Positions 25,518 through 34,884 of a DNA stretch of 64,000 nt are shown one piece after another. Source of the stretch: Kaistella haifensis DSM 19056. GTDB taxonomy: Bacteria; Bacteroidota; Bacteroidia; Flavobacteriales; Weeksellaceae. The notes beneath the pieces are model-generated. The model was not told the DNA's origin and made no database searches. It was given only the letters and a program-made list of their open reading frames with translations. Made by a program: the position numbers and the translations under genes. Location of the stretch: contig NZ_JASZ02000002.1 of the NCBI RefSeq assembly GCF_000735695.2, forward strand, positions 1 through 64,000, given 5' to 3'. Within the stretch, counting starts at the first letter, position 1. Each line of letters begins with the position of its first letter.

Positions 25518-25847
25518 ATGAGCGCAAAAGATTCTAAAGCAGAACTAAGTACAATAACTTACGACAAAGATAAAATCGAAGAAAAAGTTGGTTCTATCTA
25601 CGAAGCCATCGTAATTATGGGCAAAAGAGCAGAACAGATCAATGCTGAAATTCGCTCTGAACTTCATAATAAATTAGACGAATTTGCGGTTCACAACTCT
25701 ACTTTGGAAGAAGTTTTCGAAAACAGAGAGCAAATTGAAATCTCTAAACACTACGAAAAACTACCAAAACCTACTTCTATCGCAATTCAGGAGTGGCTTG
25801 ACGGAGAAATTTATTTTAGACACACTGACGAGAAAAACCAAAATTAA
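25518..25847 (+). CDS. rpoZ: RNA polymerase omega-like subunit
   Basis: The start at 25518 (109 aa) begins MSAKDSKAELSTITYDKDKI; an upstream in-frame extension is too AT-rich to be coding. The helix VGSIYEAIVIMGKRAEQIN is the hallmark of Bacteroidetes omega, here with the alternative residues of the family in place of the E. coli core. It is located between bamD and coaBC as in most flavobacteria. A terminator follows. Confidence 0.9.
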   Translation: MSAKDSKAELSTITYDKDKIEEKVGSIYEAIVIMGKRAEQINAEIRSELHNKLDEFAVHNSTLEEVFENREQIEISKHYEKLPKPTSIAIQEWLDGEIYFRHTDEKNQN

Positions 25848-25875
25848 CCCAAGTTTTTCTCCTCCAGAAAATAAG

Positions 25876-25908
25876 AATCGCAGAAGTTTTTACTTTTGCG
25901 ATTTTTTT
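25876..25908 (+). terminator. terminator after rpoZ
   Basis: An 11-bp stem AATCGCAGAAG/CTTTTGCGATT with one wobble pair is followed by seven T. Confidence 0.85.
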
Positions 25909-25963
25909 ATTCTTCTACCTTTTAAATTTTTAACTAAATTCGTGCAAGCTAAATCTCAAACTA

Positions 25964-27169
25964 ATGATCCTAGAAGGTAAAAAAATTCTCATTGGTATAT
26001 CCGGCGGAATTGCCGCTTACAAAATCAATTACCTCATCCGCGACCTTATCAAAAAAGGCGCTGAAGTTCAAGTTTTGATGACTCCTTCAGCGGAAAATTT
26101 CGTATCAAAACTTACCCTTTCGACACTTTCCAAAAGACCTGTTTACTCCGATTTTTATTCCAAAGATGGAACGTGGAACAATCATGTTGAGTTTGCGCTT
26201 TGGGCAGATTTAATGCTTATCGCTCCGTGCACAGCGAATACTTTGGGTAAAATGGTTCATGGGATTTGTGATAATTTAGTCATCGCGACTTATATGTCGG
26301 CGAAATGTCCGGTTTTTATTGCTCCTGCGATGGATTTGGATATGTATCAACATCCTTCTACAAAGCAAAATATGGAACTTGCTGAAGATTTCGGACATTT
26401 TATTATTCCTGCAGAAAATGGCGAATTAGCAAGTGGATTGGTCGGACAAGGAAGAATGACGGAACCAGAAACCATTTCAAATACAATCGAATCATTTTTT
26501 AATTCCAGTCAAAAAACAAAAAGTTTAACCGGAAAAACCGTACTCATCACCGCCGGACCAACGTATGAAGCGATTGATCCTGTGCGTTTTATCGGAAATC
26601 ATTCATCGGGGAAAATGGGATTTTCCATTGCCGAAGAAGCTGCAAATCGAGGAGCGAAAGTTATTCTGATTTCCGGGCCGAGTTCTCAGCAAATTCATCA
26701 TCAAAACATTGAAATTCACCGAGTTACTTCCGCAAAAGAAATGTACGAGCAAGTTTTCAATTATTATGAAAATGTAGATATTGCAATTGCAAGTGCGGCC
26801 GTTGCTGATTATGCTCCGAAGGAAATTGCCAAAGAAAAAATTAAGAAAAACGATGATTCATTGACGATTGAATTGGTGAAAAATCCGGATATTTTGAAAA
26901 CGATGGGCGATAAAAAAGATAAACAATTTTTAGTAGGTTTTGCACTGGAAACTCAAAATGAAGAAGAAAATGCGAAAGGAAAACTTCAGAAAAAAAATCT
27001 CGATATGATCGTTCTCAATTCGCTTCGTGATGAGGGCGCAGGTTTCAAAAACGATACCAACAAAATCAAGATTTTCACCAAAACAGAAATGAAAGAATTC
27101 ACCTTGAAATCAAAAGATGAAGTAGCAACCGATATATTAAATTGTATAGAAGAACAGATTTTGAAATAA
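25964..27169 (+). CDS. coaBC: bifunctional phosphopantothenoylcysteine decarboxylase/synthase
   Basis: The 401-aa protein fuses the flavin-dependent decarboxylase CoaC (1-185; GISGGIAAYK, LIAPCTANTLGKMVHGICDN, APAMDLDMYQHP) to the CTP-dependent ligase CoaB (190-401; ITAGPTYEAIDPVRFIGNHS, SAAVADYAP). It makes 4'-phosphopantetheine for coenzyme A. The ORF continues in the bamD/rpoZ block. Confidence 0.95.
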   Translation: MILEGKKILIGISGGIAAYKINYLIRDLIKKGAEVQVLMTPSAENFVSKLTLSTLSKRPVYSDFYSKDGTWNNHVEFALWADLMLIAPCTANTLGKMVHGICDNLVIATYMSAKCPVFIAPAMDLDMYQHPSTKQNMELAEDFGHFIIPAENGELASGLVGQGRMTEPETISNTIESFFNSSQKTKSLTGKTVLITAGPTYEAIDPVRFIGNHSSGKMGFSIAEEAANRGAKVILISGPSSQQIHHQNIEIHRVTSAKEMYEQVFNYYENVDIAIASAAVADYAPKEIAKEKIKKNDDSLTIELVKNPDILKTMGDKKDKQFLVGFALETQNEEENAKGKLQKKNLDMIVLNSLRDEGAGFKNDTNKIKIFTKTEMKEFTLKSKDEVATDILNCIEEQILK

Positions 27170-27205
27170 TATTCCTAAATTTCCGTTCTTTAATTTTACC
27201 AAAAC

Positions 27206-28111
27206 ATGAAGAAACTTTTTACGATATTCATTCTCATTTTTTCCTTTAATCTAAGTTTTTCCCAAGAACTTTTGGCGACCGTGCAAGTAAACGCGCAGCA
27301 ATTGGGAGGAAGTAACAATCAAGTATACAGAACTTTAGAGAAAAACCTTCGGGATTTCATTAACTACACCAGTTGGACCGGAAAAAAACTGCAGAATTTC
27401 GAGAAAATTAAATGCAATTTCGCAATCGTAATTACGGAAAGAACAGGAAGCAACAATTTCCGTGGTAACATCATCGTACAAGCCGTTCGACCGGTTTTTA
27501 ACACTACTTATGAATCTCCTTTACTGAACATCAACGATACCAATTTCGGTTTTGAATATACTGAGAACGAGAATTTGGTTTTCAACGAGAGACAATTTTC
27601 AGGTAAAAACCTCATCGACGCAGTCAGTTTTTATGTTTACACAATTTTAGGTTACGACGGGGATAGTTACAGAGTTCGTGGCGGTCAAGAATGGTTTGAA
27701 AAAGCGCAGAAAATATCCAATAATTCGCAAAACCAAAATTTTGCGGGCTGGTCGCTCATCGAAGGTAATAAAACCAGAGCTGCATTGATCGACAATATCC
27801 TAAAACCAGAGCAAAACACGCTCAGAAACCTATTCTACACCTATCACCGCGCTGGTTTGGACAATCTCGGAAAGCAAGATCAATCATCAGCGAAGAAAAT
27901 CATCGCTGACGCGCTATTGCAACTGAAAACTTATGAAAACAATTTCCAGATGAATTATCCGGTGAATCTTTTCATCGACACCAAAAAACAGGAAATTTTT
28001 GATATTTTCAGCAACGGAAACAATGCGACCGTGAACATGACCGAATTGAAAGCTCTTTTCGTAACAATGGCTCCGAGAGAAATCGACAGCAAATGGAATA
28101 AGTGGAAATAA
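27206..28111 (+). CDS. porD: DUF4835 family protein, type IX secretion PorD-like
   Basis: The 301-aa protein has a signal peptide (MKKLFTIFILIFSFNLSFS) and the N-terminal family sequence ATVQVNAQQLGGSNNQVYRT. DUF4835 proteins include PorD of the type IX secretion system, as I recall; the location between coaBC and recN is the conserved one in flavobacteria. A C-terminal domain is mostly helical (LQLKTYENNFQM). The periplasmic/outer-membrane role in gliding or secretion is by family. Confidence 0.82.
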   Translation: MKKLFTIFILIFSFNLSFSQELLATVQVNAQQLGGSNNQVYRTLEKNLRDFINYTSWTGKKLQNFEKIKCNFAIVITERTGSNNFRGNIIVQAVRPVFNTTYESPLLNINDTNFGFEYTENENLVFNERQFSGKNLIDAVSFYVYTILGYDGDSYRVRGGQEWFEKAQKISNNSQNQNFAGWSLIEGNKTRAALIDNILKPEQNTLRNLFYTYHRAGLDNLGKQDQSSAKKIIADALLQLKTYENNFQMNYPVNLFIDTKKQEIFDIFSNGNNATVNMTELKALFVTMAPREIDSKWNKWK

Positions 28112-28121
28112 AACCACCATT

Positions 28122-28163
28122 CCGAAATTTCGTTCTGCTATTTCGGTCCTTCTTTTTTTAATA
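28122..28163 (+). terminator. weak terminator after the PorD-like gene
   Basis: A 7-bp stem CCGAAAT/ATTTCGG with an 11-nt loop is followed by a T-rich run (28152-28160). Confidence 0.55.
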
Positions 28164-28231
28164 CCCTTTAAAATCCTTAAATTTACAGCTTCAAGTTCGT
28201 AAATATAATTTCGTAAACGGCTTTTATCAAC

Positions 28232-29881
28232 ATGCTTTCAAGAATTTTCATTCAAAATTTCGCGTTAATCGATTCCCTCGAAATTACTTTAAACAAAGGT
28301 TTACAGGTAATTACAGGTGAAACAGGTGCTGGGAAATCAATTATTCTCGGAGCTTTGCGCTTGATTTTGGGAGAAAGAGCCGACACGAAATCCCTTCAAA
28401 ATTCCGAAGCGAAAAGCATTGTTGAAGCCGAATTTTTAATCAACGAAAATTTCAGAAATTTTTTTGATGAAAACGACCTCGATTTCGAAAACCAAACTGT
28501 GATCCGGCGCGAACTGTTACCGAACGGGAAATCCCGTGCTTTCATCAACGATGTTCCCGTAACTTTGGAAACGCTGAAGTTGCTTTCTTCAAAACTAATC
28601 GATATTCATTCGCAGTTTGAAACTTCCAATTTGTTTGATGAAGAATACCAATTCCGAATCATCGACGGACTTTCGAAGAATAAAACCTTAATTTCCGTTT
28701 ACCAAAAAGAATTTGCTGAGCATAAAAAATTGGTAAATGAACTCGAAAACTTGAAAAAACAACTTTCCGAAGGCAATAAAGAAAGTGATTACAAAGCATT
28801 TTTGTTGAATGAATTGTTGGAAGCCAATTTGGATCTCATCGATTTGGAAGAACTTCAAAGCCAGGTGAAACGCCACGAAAACGCCGAAACCATCACCGAA
28901 AATCTTTCTCAAATCTTCATCAAACTCGATGCGGAAGAAATCGGGATTTTGGATTCTTTGAACGATGTGAAAGGAAAACTTTCGAAAGTTGCCGAACTTT
29001 CCCATGAATTCACATTGCTGAACCAAAGATTTCAAGAGAATTTTGTAGAATTCAAGGACATTCTTTTTGAATTACAGGATGAGGCTGAGAAAATGGAAAC
29101 CAGCCCTGAAATTCTTGCGGAATTGAACCAAAAATTAAATACGGTTAACCTTTTATTGCTGAAACACAATGCGAATTCTATCGATGAACTGAAAGCGATT
29201 CGCGATGAAATTTCCAATGAGCAGGGTACTTTCGTGGACTTAGAATTCCGAATTTCCGAAGTTGAAAAGAAAATTTACGCTTCTTCTGAACATTTAGAAA
29301 AGTTAGCGAAAGAATTATCTGCCAACCGAAAAAAATCTGCTCCGGATTTTGTGAAAAAAATTGAAGTTTTACTGAAACAACTCGGTTTAGAAAAAGCAAA
29401 AATCGAAGTCGAACTGAAAGACAGCCAGAATTTCAATCCATTCGGGAAAGAACAAATTCAGCTGATGTTTCAGGCCAATTCCGGGTTTCCAATAAAGCCA
29501 ATTCAGTCGGCAATTTCCGGTGGTGAAAGATCTCGAGTAATGCTTTCCGTAAAGAAAATTATGGCAGAAAACGCTGAACTGCCAACTTTGATTTTAGATG
29601 AAATCGATACAGGAGTTTCCGGAAAAGTCGCTGAAGAAATGGGAAATGTAATGCGCGAAATGTCCGAAAATATGCAATTAATCGTCATTACTCACCTTGC
29701 GCAAGTCGCAGCAAAAGGCAACAACAATTACAAAGTAATGAAAGATGATGTTTCCGGAAAAACACAATCGACGATTTTGCCGCTAAGCGATGACCAAAAA
29801 CTTCAAGAAATTGCGCAATTGCTTTCTGGAAGCAAGATCACAGACGCGGCAATTTCTCAGGCGAAAGAATTAATGAAATAA
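28232..29881 (+). CDS. recN: DNA repair protein RecN
   Basis: The 549-aa SMC-like ATPase has Walker A GETGAGKS (29-36), a coiled-coil middle (about 160-370) and the C-terminal signature SGGERSRVMLSVKK with Walker B LILDEIDTGVSGKVAEEMG. RecN acts in double-strand break repair. It closes the bamD-recN block and is convergent with fumC. Confidence 0.96.
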   Translation: MLSRIFIQNFALIDSLEITLNKGLQVITGETGAGKSIILGALRLILGERADTKSLQNSEAKSIVEAEFLINENFRNFFDENDLDFENQTVIRRELLPNGKSRAFINDVPVTLETLKLLSSKLIDIHSQFETSNLFDEEYQFRIIDGLSKNKTLISVYQKEFAEHKKLVNELENLKKQLSEGNKESDYKAFLLNELLEANLDLIDLEELQSQVKRHENAETITENLSQIFIKLDAEEIGILDSLNDVKGKLSKVAELSHEFTLLNQRFQENFVEFKDILFELQDEAEKMETSPEILAELNQKLNTVNLLLLKHNANSIDELKAIRDEISNEQGTFVDLEFRISEVEKKIYASSEHLEKLAKELSANRKKSAPDFVKKIEVLLKQLGLEKAKIEVELKDSQNFNPFGKEQIQLMFQANSGFPIKPIQSAISGGERSRVMLSVKKIMAENAELPTLILDEIDTGVSGKVAEEMGNVMREMSENMQLIVITHLAQVAAKGNNNYKVMKDDVSGKTQSTILPLSDDQKLQEIAQLLSGSKITDAAISQAKELMK

Positions 29882-29922
29882 CTTTTCTTCCAAAAAAGAA
29901 TATTTTACCTCAACAAAATTTA

Positions 29923-29981
29923 AAATCACTGCGGTATTTTTCCTGTTGCCACGATTATTTTTATTAACACCGCGGTGATTT
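29923..29981. repeat. 13-bp inverted repeat between recN and fumC
   Basis: Arms at 29923-29935 and 29969-29981 match over 13 bp with one G/T position and enclose a 33-nt T-rich loop. It lies between convergent genes and probably terminates both, though the loop is longer than usual for intrinsic terminators. Confidence 0.7.
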
Positions 29982-30016
29982 ATTTTTCTTAATATTTCCG
30001 AATAATTTTCAGTTTT

Positions 30017-31399
30017 TTACACCATGTCTTCAGGTTTCACCCATTCATCAAACTGTTCCGCAGTGAGCAAACCGAGATTCACCGCTTCTTGCTTCAAAGT
30101 AGTTCCGTTTTTATGTGCAGCTTTGGCAATTTTTGCCGCATTTTCGTAACCAATATGCGGATTTAGGGCAGTAACCAACATCAATGATTGATCTACTAAC
30201 TCTTTAATTCTTGACAAATTGGGTTCAATTCCTACCGCACAATGATCATTAAAAGAAATACAAGCATCGCCCAAAAGTTGAGCAGATTGCAAGAAATTGT
30301 ACGCCATCACTGGTTTGAAAACATTTAATTCATAATTTCCCTGAGTTCCTGCGAAAGAAATCGTGGTATCATTTCCCAAAACTTGTGCGCAAACCATCGT
30401 CATTGCTTCATTTTGTGTCGGATTTACTTTTCCGGGCATGATCGAAGAGCCGGGTTCGTTTTCAGGAATCAAGATCTCACCGATACCACATCTCGGTCCG
30501 GAAGCCAGCAAACGAATATCCTGCGCGATTTTGTATAATGACACTGCAAGCTGCTTCAATGCTCCGTGAGATTCCACAATTGCATCGTGTGCAGCGAGCG
30601 CTTCAAACTTATTAGGAGCCGTTACAAAAGGTAAATCTGTGAATTCTGAAATGTATTTTGCTACGGTAACATCATAATCTTTCGGAGTATTGAGTCCGGT
30701 CCCAACAGCAGTTCCGCCAAGTGCAATTTCCTGTAAATGATCGAGCGTATTGGTAATGGCCTTCATCGCGTAATCGAGTTGAGCCACATAACCGGAAAAT
30801 TCTTGACCCAGCGTTAATGGTGTAGCATCCATCAAATGAGTTCTTCCGATTTTCACGATATTTTTAAATTCTTCAGATTTAGCGTGAAGCGTATCTCTGA
30901 GTTTTTTAACAGCCGGCAACGTATGCTCAACCACTTTTTTATAAGCAGCAATGTGCATTGCAGTGGGAAAAGTATCGTTTGAACTTTGGGATTTATTCAC
31001 ATCATCATTCGGATGAATAATTGATTTCTCGCCCAAAACTCCACCATTATTCACATGAGCTTTGTTGGAAATCACTTCGTTCACATTCATATTACTCTGC
31101 GTCCCGGAACCGGTTTGCCAAATCACCAGCGGAAATTGATCATTGAGTTTTCCTTCTAAAATTTCATCGCAAACTTTGGCAATCATATCCCTTTTTTCTT
31201 CGGAAAGCACGCCCAATTCACAATTCGTAAAAGCCGCTGCTTTTTTCAAAATGGCAAAAGCTTCGATAATTTCATGTGGCATAGAAGCTTCCGGACCTAT
31301 TTTGAAATTATTTCTTGAACGCTCGGTTTGCGCTCCCCAAAATTTCTCTGCGGGCACCTGTACATCGCCCATTGTATCGTGTTCTGTTCTAAATTTCAT
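30017..31399 (-). CDS. fumC: class II fumarase
   Basis: I place the start at 31399 ([13 protein letters not shown], 460 aa); an in-frame extension of six codons upstream is not family-like. It carries the superfamily signature [15 protein letters not shown] (near 315-330) and the active-site segment [17 protein letters not shown]. It interconverts fumarate and malate without an iron-sulfur cluster. An unrelated class I fumarase is encoded 3.5 kb away at 34958. Confidence 0.96.
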   Translation of the reverse strand: MKFRTEHDTMGDVQVPAEKFWGAQTERSRNNFKIGPEASMPHEIIEAFAILKKAAAFTNCELGVLSEEKRDMIAKVCDEILEGKLNDQFPLVIWQTGSGTQSNMNVNEVISNKAHVNNGGVLGEKSIIHPNDDVNKSQSSNDTFPTAMHIAAYKKVVEHTLPAVKKLRDTLHAKSEEFKNIVKIGRTHLMDATPLTLGQEFSGYVAQLDYAMKAITNTLDHLQEIALGGTAVGTGLNTPKDYDVTVAKYISEFTDLPFVTAPNKFEALAAHDAIVESHGALKQLAVSLYKIAQDIRLLASGPRCGIGEILIPENEPGSSIMPGKVNPTQNEAMTMVCAQVLGNDTTISFAGTQGNYELNVFKPVMAYNFLQSAQLLGDACISFNDHCAVGIEPNLSRIKELVDQSLMLVTALNPHIGYENAAKIAKAAHKNGTTLKQEAVNLGLLTAEQFDEWVKPEDMV

Positions 31400-31515
31400 T
31401 GTAATTAAATTGATCAACTAAAGTTACGATTTTCATTTTTGATGAGAAAGAAAAAGCAAAATAAGATTTCATTGATTGTAAAATATTAATTAAATTTGAG
31501 TGAGAAAAGAATTTT

Positions 31516-32592
31516 ATGCCAAAGAAATCAGAAAACCTATTGAGAGTTTACAGTCGTTTGAAGCGCGGTCCGGTAAATATCGATATTATGAAAAAATGGA
31601 TCAAAGCCAACGAACTTTCCATTTCCGAGAGAACCTTGTACCGATATTTAGACGATCTTGAACACATGATGATGCCCGATGAAAAACTCATCATCACGGA
31701 AGGCGAAAAAAACAAGAAAACATGGAAAATCGAATATGATGAAAGCACCACAAAACTCAGTGAATTCGACCTTCACAGCTATTTGCTTTTTAAAAATTTG
31801 ATGCCGCTACCTTTGGTGAAATCCCGCGAAGCTACGTTTGACCGCATTGAGAATCTTTTTTACAAAAATTACAGCAAAAGCAATTTCGAAGACTTCTCCA
31901 TTTTCGCCGAACAACAGATTTCCAATACCTATTTCTATGAACTTCTGACTTTGGATGATTTTCAAAAAACCTTGAATGACACCATCTGGAGCATTCAAAA
32001 TAAAAGAGAAATGGAAATTCTGGAGGTGGATTACGATTATACTTCGATTCCAAAATCCATACAATATCCGTTGGTGTTTTTGCCTTTGCAAGTCCTTTAT
32101 CATCGTGGGGTGATTCATCTTTCGGGTTTTATGAAAGAAAAAGGCAAAATGATGATTATTGCGCTGAACCAAATTAAAAAATACCACCTCACCAACAATA
32201 TGTTCGACAACAAAAAACTGTTGGCAACGCTGGAAAACGAGATGCAGAACCGCTTCGGGATCACCGCAAATATGGATCATGAAATCTATGATATCGAAAT
32301 AGAATTTTCGGAATTCACGGGAGAATTCATTACCCATCACTTTTGGCATCATTCACAAAGCATTACTCAGCAGGAAAACGGGGATTATCTGATGAAGCTT
32401 CGTTGCGGAATCAACCGCGAATTGGTTGGCTGGATTTTTCAATGGATGAGCAACGCTAAAGTACTGAAACCAAACATCTTAAAAGACCTAGTCATCGAAA
32501 AACACCACGAGATATTGGCATCCTATGAATCAGATTCACCCATTATTTCCAATAATACATTTCTTCCGGGTGAGGTGGTTGACAAAATTTGA
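31516..32592 (+). CDS. WYL-domain transcriptional regulator
   Basis: The 358-aa protein has an N-terminal winged HTH (LRVYSRLKRGPVNIDIMKKW, SISERTLYRYLDDLEHM) and a C-terminal WYL-like domain (about 170-330) with YPLVFLPLQVLYHRGVIHLSG. WYL domains sense nucleic acids or small ligands. It is divergent from fumC and borders the toxin island; WYL regulators often control defence-related genes, but no such operon is adjacent on its own strand. Confidence 0.85.
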   Translation: MPKKSENLLRVYSRLKRGPVNIDIMKKWIKANELSISERTLYRYLDDLEHMMMPDEKLIITEGEKNKKTWKIEYDESTTKLSEFDLHSYLLFKNLMPLPLVKSREATFDRIENLFYKNYSKSNFEDFSIFAEQQISNTYFYELLTLDDFQKTLNDTIWSIQNKREMEILEVDYDYTSIPKSIQYPLVFLPLQVLYHRGVIHLSGFMKEKGKMMIIALNQIKKYHLTNNMFDNKKLLATLENEMQNRFGITANMDHEIYDIEIEFSEFTGEFITHHFWHHSQSITQQENGDYLMKLRCGINRELVGWIFQWMSNAKVLKPNILKDLVIEKHHEILASYESDSPIISNNTFLPGEVVDKI

Positions 32593-32613
32593 CAAACAAA
32601 GGTTTTATATTTG
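32589..32613 (+). promoter_or_regulatory. promoter of a short orphan transcript
   Basis: TATATTTG (32606-32613) fits TAnnTTTG, with TTG elements at 32589-32591 and 32579-32581 at imperfect spacing. Transcription would begin near 32619 and meet the hairpin terminator at 32642. Confidence 0.5.
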
Positions 32614-32618
32614 CGTCA

Positions 32619-32672
32619 CCAATCACAAATGATGAGAAAAGGTGCAGGAAATTATTTTTCTGCGCTTTTTTT
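32619..32672 (+). ncRNA. possible ~54-nt transcript with own promoter and terminator
   Basis: The segment from the predicted start (about 32619) to the T run (32666-32672) contains a 10-bp hairpin (642-651 with 656-665). A 25-codon ORF (32629-32706, MMRKGAGNYFSALFFYDVPR...) runs through the hairpin, so the RNA could encode a small protein or act as a leader. The next genes in this direction are over 2 kb away. It is not known to me. Confidence 0.35.
32642..32672 (+). terminator. terminator of the short orphan transcript
   Basis: A 10-bp stem with two wobble pairs and a 4-nt loop (32642-32665) is followed by seven T. Confidence 0.7.
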
Positions 32673-32823
32673 CTATGATGTCCCAAGGATTTTTTTCTTA
32701 TCCTAATACAATTTTCAAAAACATTTAACAGAATTCACCAACAAGATTAGCCAAATCTATTTAGCTAATAGAGGATCCTTTTATTCATATCATCTTCATC
32801 TCAACTAGGGGTTTGGTTCGGAG

Positions 32824-32867
32824 TAACTCCATTATAAGTCCAATATAACTCCAATATAAGTCCAATA
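32824..32867. repeat. four tandem 11-bp repeats
   Basis: The units are TAACTCCATTA, TAAGTCCAATA, TAACTCCAATA and TAAGTCCAATA, alternating C and G at position 4. The last unit pairs with a following TATTGGA (32871-32877) as a hairpin. Helical-turn spacing would put four protein sites on one DNA face; replication slippage is an alternative. Confidence 0.85.
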
Positions 32868-33019
32868 GATTATTGGAGAAATAATAGATTTATAATGAAT
32901 TTTTATTAGATATACTTCGAATCTAACTCCTATTTGATTAGCAGAAACTACGGCTAATGATAAGTTATGAATTGCATCAACTAACGACAAATAATTTAAA
33001 CTCATATTAATAAAAATAT

Positions 33020-33718
33020 CTATTCCAAAATATAACTCACAAACTCATCTCTCTTGTCATAAGGAATATCATTATGTGGCGATTTCAAAACCATAGTATT
33101 CCAAGGTTTCCATTCATCTGAAAGTTCTGTATTGGTAATCTTATGATGTTCTAAAATTCCTTCAATAAAATAATCTTTCAAAGGCATTTCTAATATTCTT
33201 TCCTTACCATCTTTCGTTAGGATAATTTTATATTCTAACTCATTTTTATCATTAATATGAAAAGTAAAAACTCCACTATCCCAAGAACTTAGATATTCTA
33301 AATCTCCATCTCCGTCATATTGAGTGGGTAAAAGATTATTATCTTTTTCAAATTCAAATATCATAGACATCATCCTGTCATTTGCCCATTGATAAAATAC
33401 TTGTGCATAATTTAACAGGTTTTGCTTTTGTAGACCAGAATCCCACCAGTAATGTTCTAAAAATGTTCCATCAGGATAAATCTCAATTTTAGCCTTGTTA
33501 AATTTTTCTGATGTATTTAATAGTCCTTTTTGTCTTTTATGTATTATATCAGCTATATCGAACAATTCAAACTCTCCCCATAAAGATTTTTCTTCACCTT
33601 TAATTACTGTAAGTTGTGGCTCATAACCACCTGCTTCAGTAAAATTTATTTCAATTAAAATTTTATCCCAAACTTTTTCTTTGAAAAATTTATTTATAAT
33701 ATCTAATACTTCTTCCAT
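33020..33718 (-). CDS. YezG/DUF600-like immunity protein
   Basis: The 232-aa acidic protein starts 2 bases after the nuclease toxin stop, the standard toxin-immunity spacing. The segment KAKIEIYPDGTFLEHYWWD resembles the YezG/DUF600 immunity family, which neutralises YeeF-type nuclease toxins; similarity is by eye. It is cytoplasmic and has no signal peptide. A length of 232 aa exceeds YezG (about 150), so a C-terminal extension or a different SUFU-like family is possible. Confidence 0.65.
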   Translation of the reverse strand: MEEVLDIINKFFKEKVWDKILIEINFTEAGGYEPQLTVIKGEEKSLWGEFELFDIADIIHKRQKGLLNTSEKFNKAKIEIYPDGTFLEHYWWDSGLQKQNLLNYAQVFYQWANDRMMSMIFEFEKDNNLLPTQYDGDGDLEYLSSWDSGVFTFHINDKNELEYKIILTKDGKERILEMPLKDYFIEGILEHHKITNTELSDEWKPWNTMVLKSPHNDIPYDKRDEFVSYILE

Positions 33719-33720
33719 AA

Positions 33721-34833
33721 TTAATTTGAAATTAAATAGTTTTTCTTAACAACTCCATTTTCTGATAATCTTACACGCATACTTGTAGGGCGTTTTGAGC
33801 TACCTTCAAAAACGAAAACCATTTCTGCTTTATATTTTGAACTAGGATTATTTTTCTTAAGTAAAGATATCTCCTGTTCCATAATATACCAATCTCCTCC
33901 AGCTCTATTTTGCGCAGGACTTTGTGAAAAATAGTTAATCTGTTCACTCGGTCCTCCCCATTCATTTCTGAAAATATGTCCACCATCATCATTCGGATAT
34001 CCATCTTTTACTTTTTTAGTTTCCTGTTGATAGGTTTCATTTCTTGCTCTTGTATGGAAGTCTAGATCTTCCATTACCGCCTTATTTACTCTACCAATCT
34101 CATCAGTTTCAAAAACATATCTGCCATTATCAACTACATATCTGAAGTTTTTCATCAGTGGTGGTGCAACATTAAGGAACTTATTCCATCCCTGTCCGGC
34201 ATCACCTCCTGTAGCACGTATTTCGTTGTTCAGAATCTCAGCCCATCTTTTTCCGTCTTTATCTACTAAAACAAGTTTTCCGTCAATTTTTTTAATCGTC
34301 CACGTGCTTGGGAGCTGTCTTGTAATATCAAGCAATTCTGTAACTCTTGTTGCTCCTAAAGTACTGTTGAGCTCCTGCACTACGCTTGCATCAAGATTAC
34401 CTGCAAACGATTTGCCCATCTCAACACCTTCCCCTGTACAGTTCACACATTCTGTAATAGGTGGCTGTATTTTGGTGCTTGTACCATCAGGATTAATCTG
34501 ATACCACTCTGAGCCGTCTGCACGACGGATACCGTTTTCAAATACAGTGATAGCACCATCAGTCGTATAAACTTTCTTACCTGTTGCGGCAGCTAATGCT
34601 TTTGCAGATTCTAAATCGTTACAAGAAAGTAAAACAATGTCTTTGTTTACATTTCCTCCTTCATTCAATTTCTTAGTAAGGTACTCTCCAAACTGTTCAG
34701 CATCCAAGACTTCTCCATCTACAATAAATCCACCGTCTGATGTAGCGTGCAGAGAAAGGTATATCTTATCTTTATTAAGTAGTTTGGCAACATATTTAGA
34801 AACGTTGTTACGTAGCTTTGTAATCTTCCCCAA
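33721..34833 (-). CDS. orphan polymorphic toxin: caspase-like pretoxin domain plus non-specific nuclease
   Basis: The 370-aa ORF has two recognisable parts. Residues 20-105 (IYLSLHATSDGGFIVDG, KDIVLLSCNDLESAKALAA) resemble the caspase-like/C80-type peptidases placed before toxin tips, with a possible His/Cys pair H29 and C71. Residues 265-370 match DNA/RNA non-specific endonucleases: DGGH (283-286), then NYFSQSPAQNRAGGDWYIMEQ. No signal or Rhs/LXG/T6SS part is present. The only start is TTG at 34833, three codons after an in-frame stop, so it may be a detached tip or a truncated gene. The immunity gene follows after 2 bases. Confidence 0.78.
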   Translation of the reverse strand: MGKITKLRNNVSKYVAKLLNKDKIYLSLHATSDGGFIVDGEVLDAEQFGEYLTKKLNEGGNVNKDIVLLSCNDLESAKALAAATGKKVYTTDGAITVFENGIRRADGSEWYQINPDGTSTKIQPPITECVNCTGEGVEMGKSFAGNLDASVVQELNSTLGATRVTELLDITRQLPSTWTIKKIDGKLVLVDKDGKRWAEILNNEIRATGGDAGQGWNKFLNVAPPLMKNFRYVVDNGRYVFETDEIGRVNKAVMEDLDFHTRARNETYQQETKKVKDGYPNDDGGHIFRNEWGGPSEQINYFSQSPAQNRAGGDWYIMEQEISLLKKNNPSSKYKAEMVFVFEGSSKRPTSMRVRLSENGVVKKNYLISN

Positions 34834-34884
34834 AAATACTTACTTTCTTTTATCCTACAACAATTAGTAAAGCAAAACACACCA

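Larger units (their letters stand above)
32593..33019. other. 427-bp AT-rich intergenic region
   Basis: The gap between the WYL gene and the immunity gene holds the short transcript at its left end, an 11-bp tandem repeat array in the middle (32824-32867) and a 7-bp hairpin (32861-32877). I see no further gene; the right half is plain AT-rich DNA upstream of nothing on the plus strand. Confidence 0.6.

Noticed and set aside
31807-32352. 181-codon minus-strand ORF inside the WYL regulator gene
   Set aside because: Antisense shadow of the HTH-WYL protein; no start context and no recognisable domain.
32593-33019. CRISPR array
   Set aside because: The 11-bp tandem repeats have no spacers and no cas genes; they are too short and contiguous.
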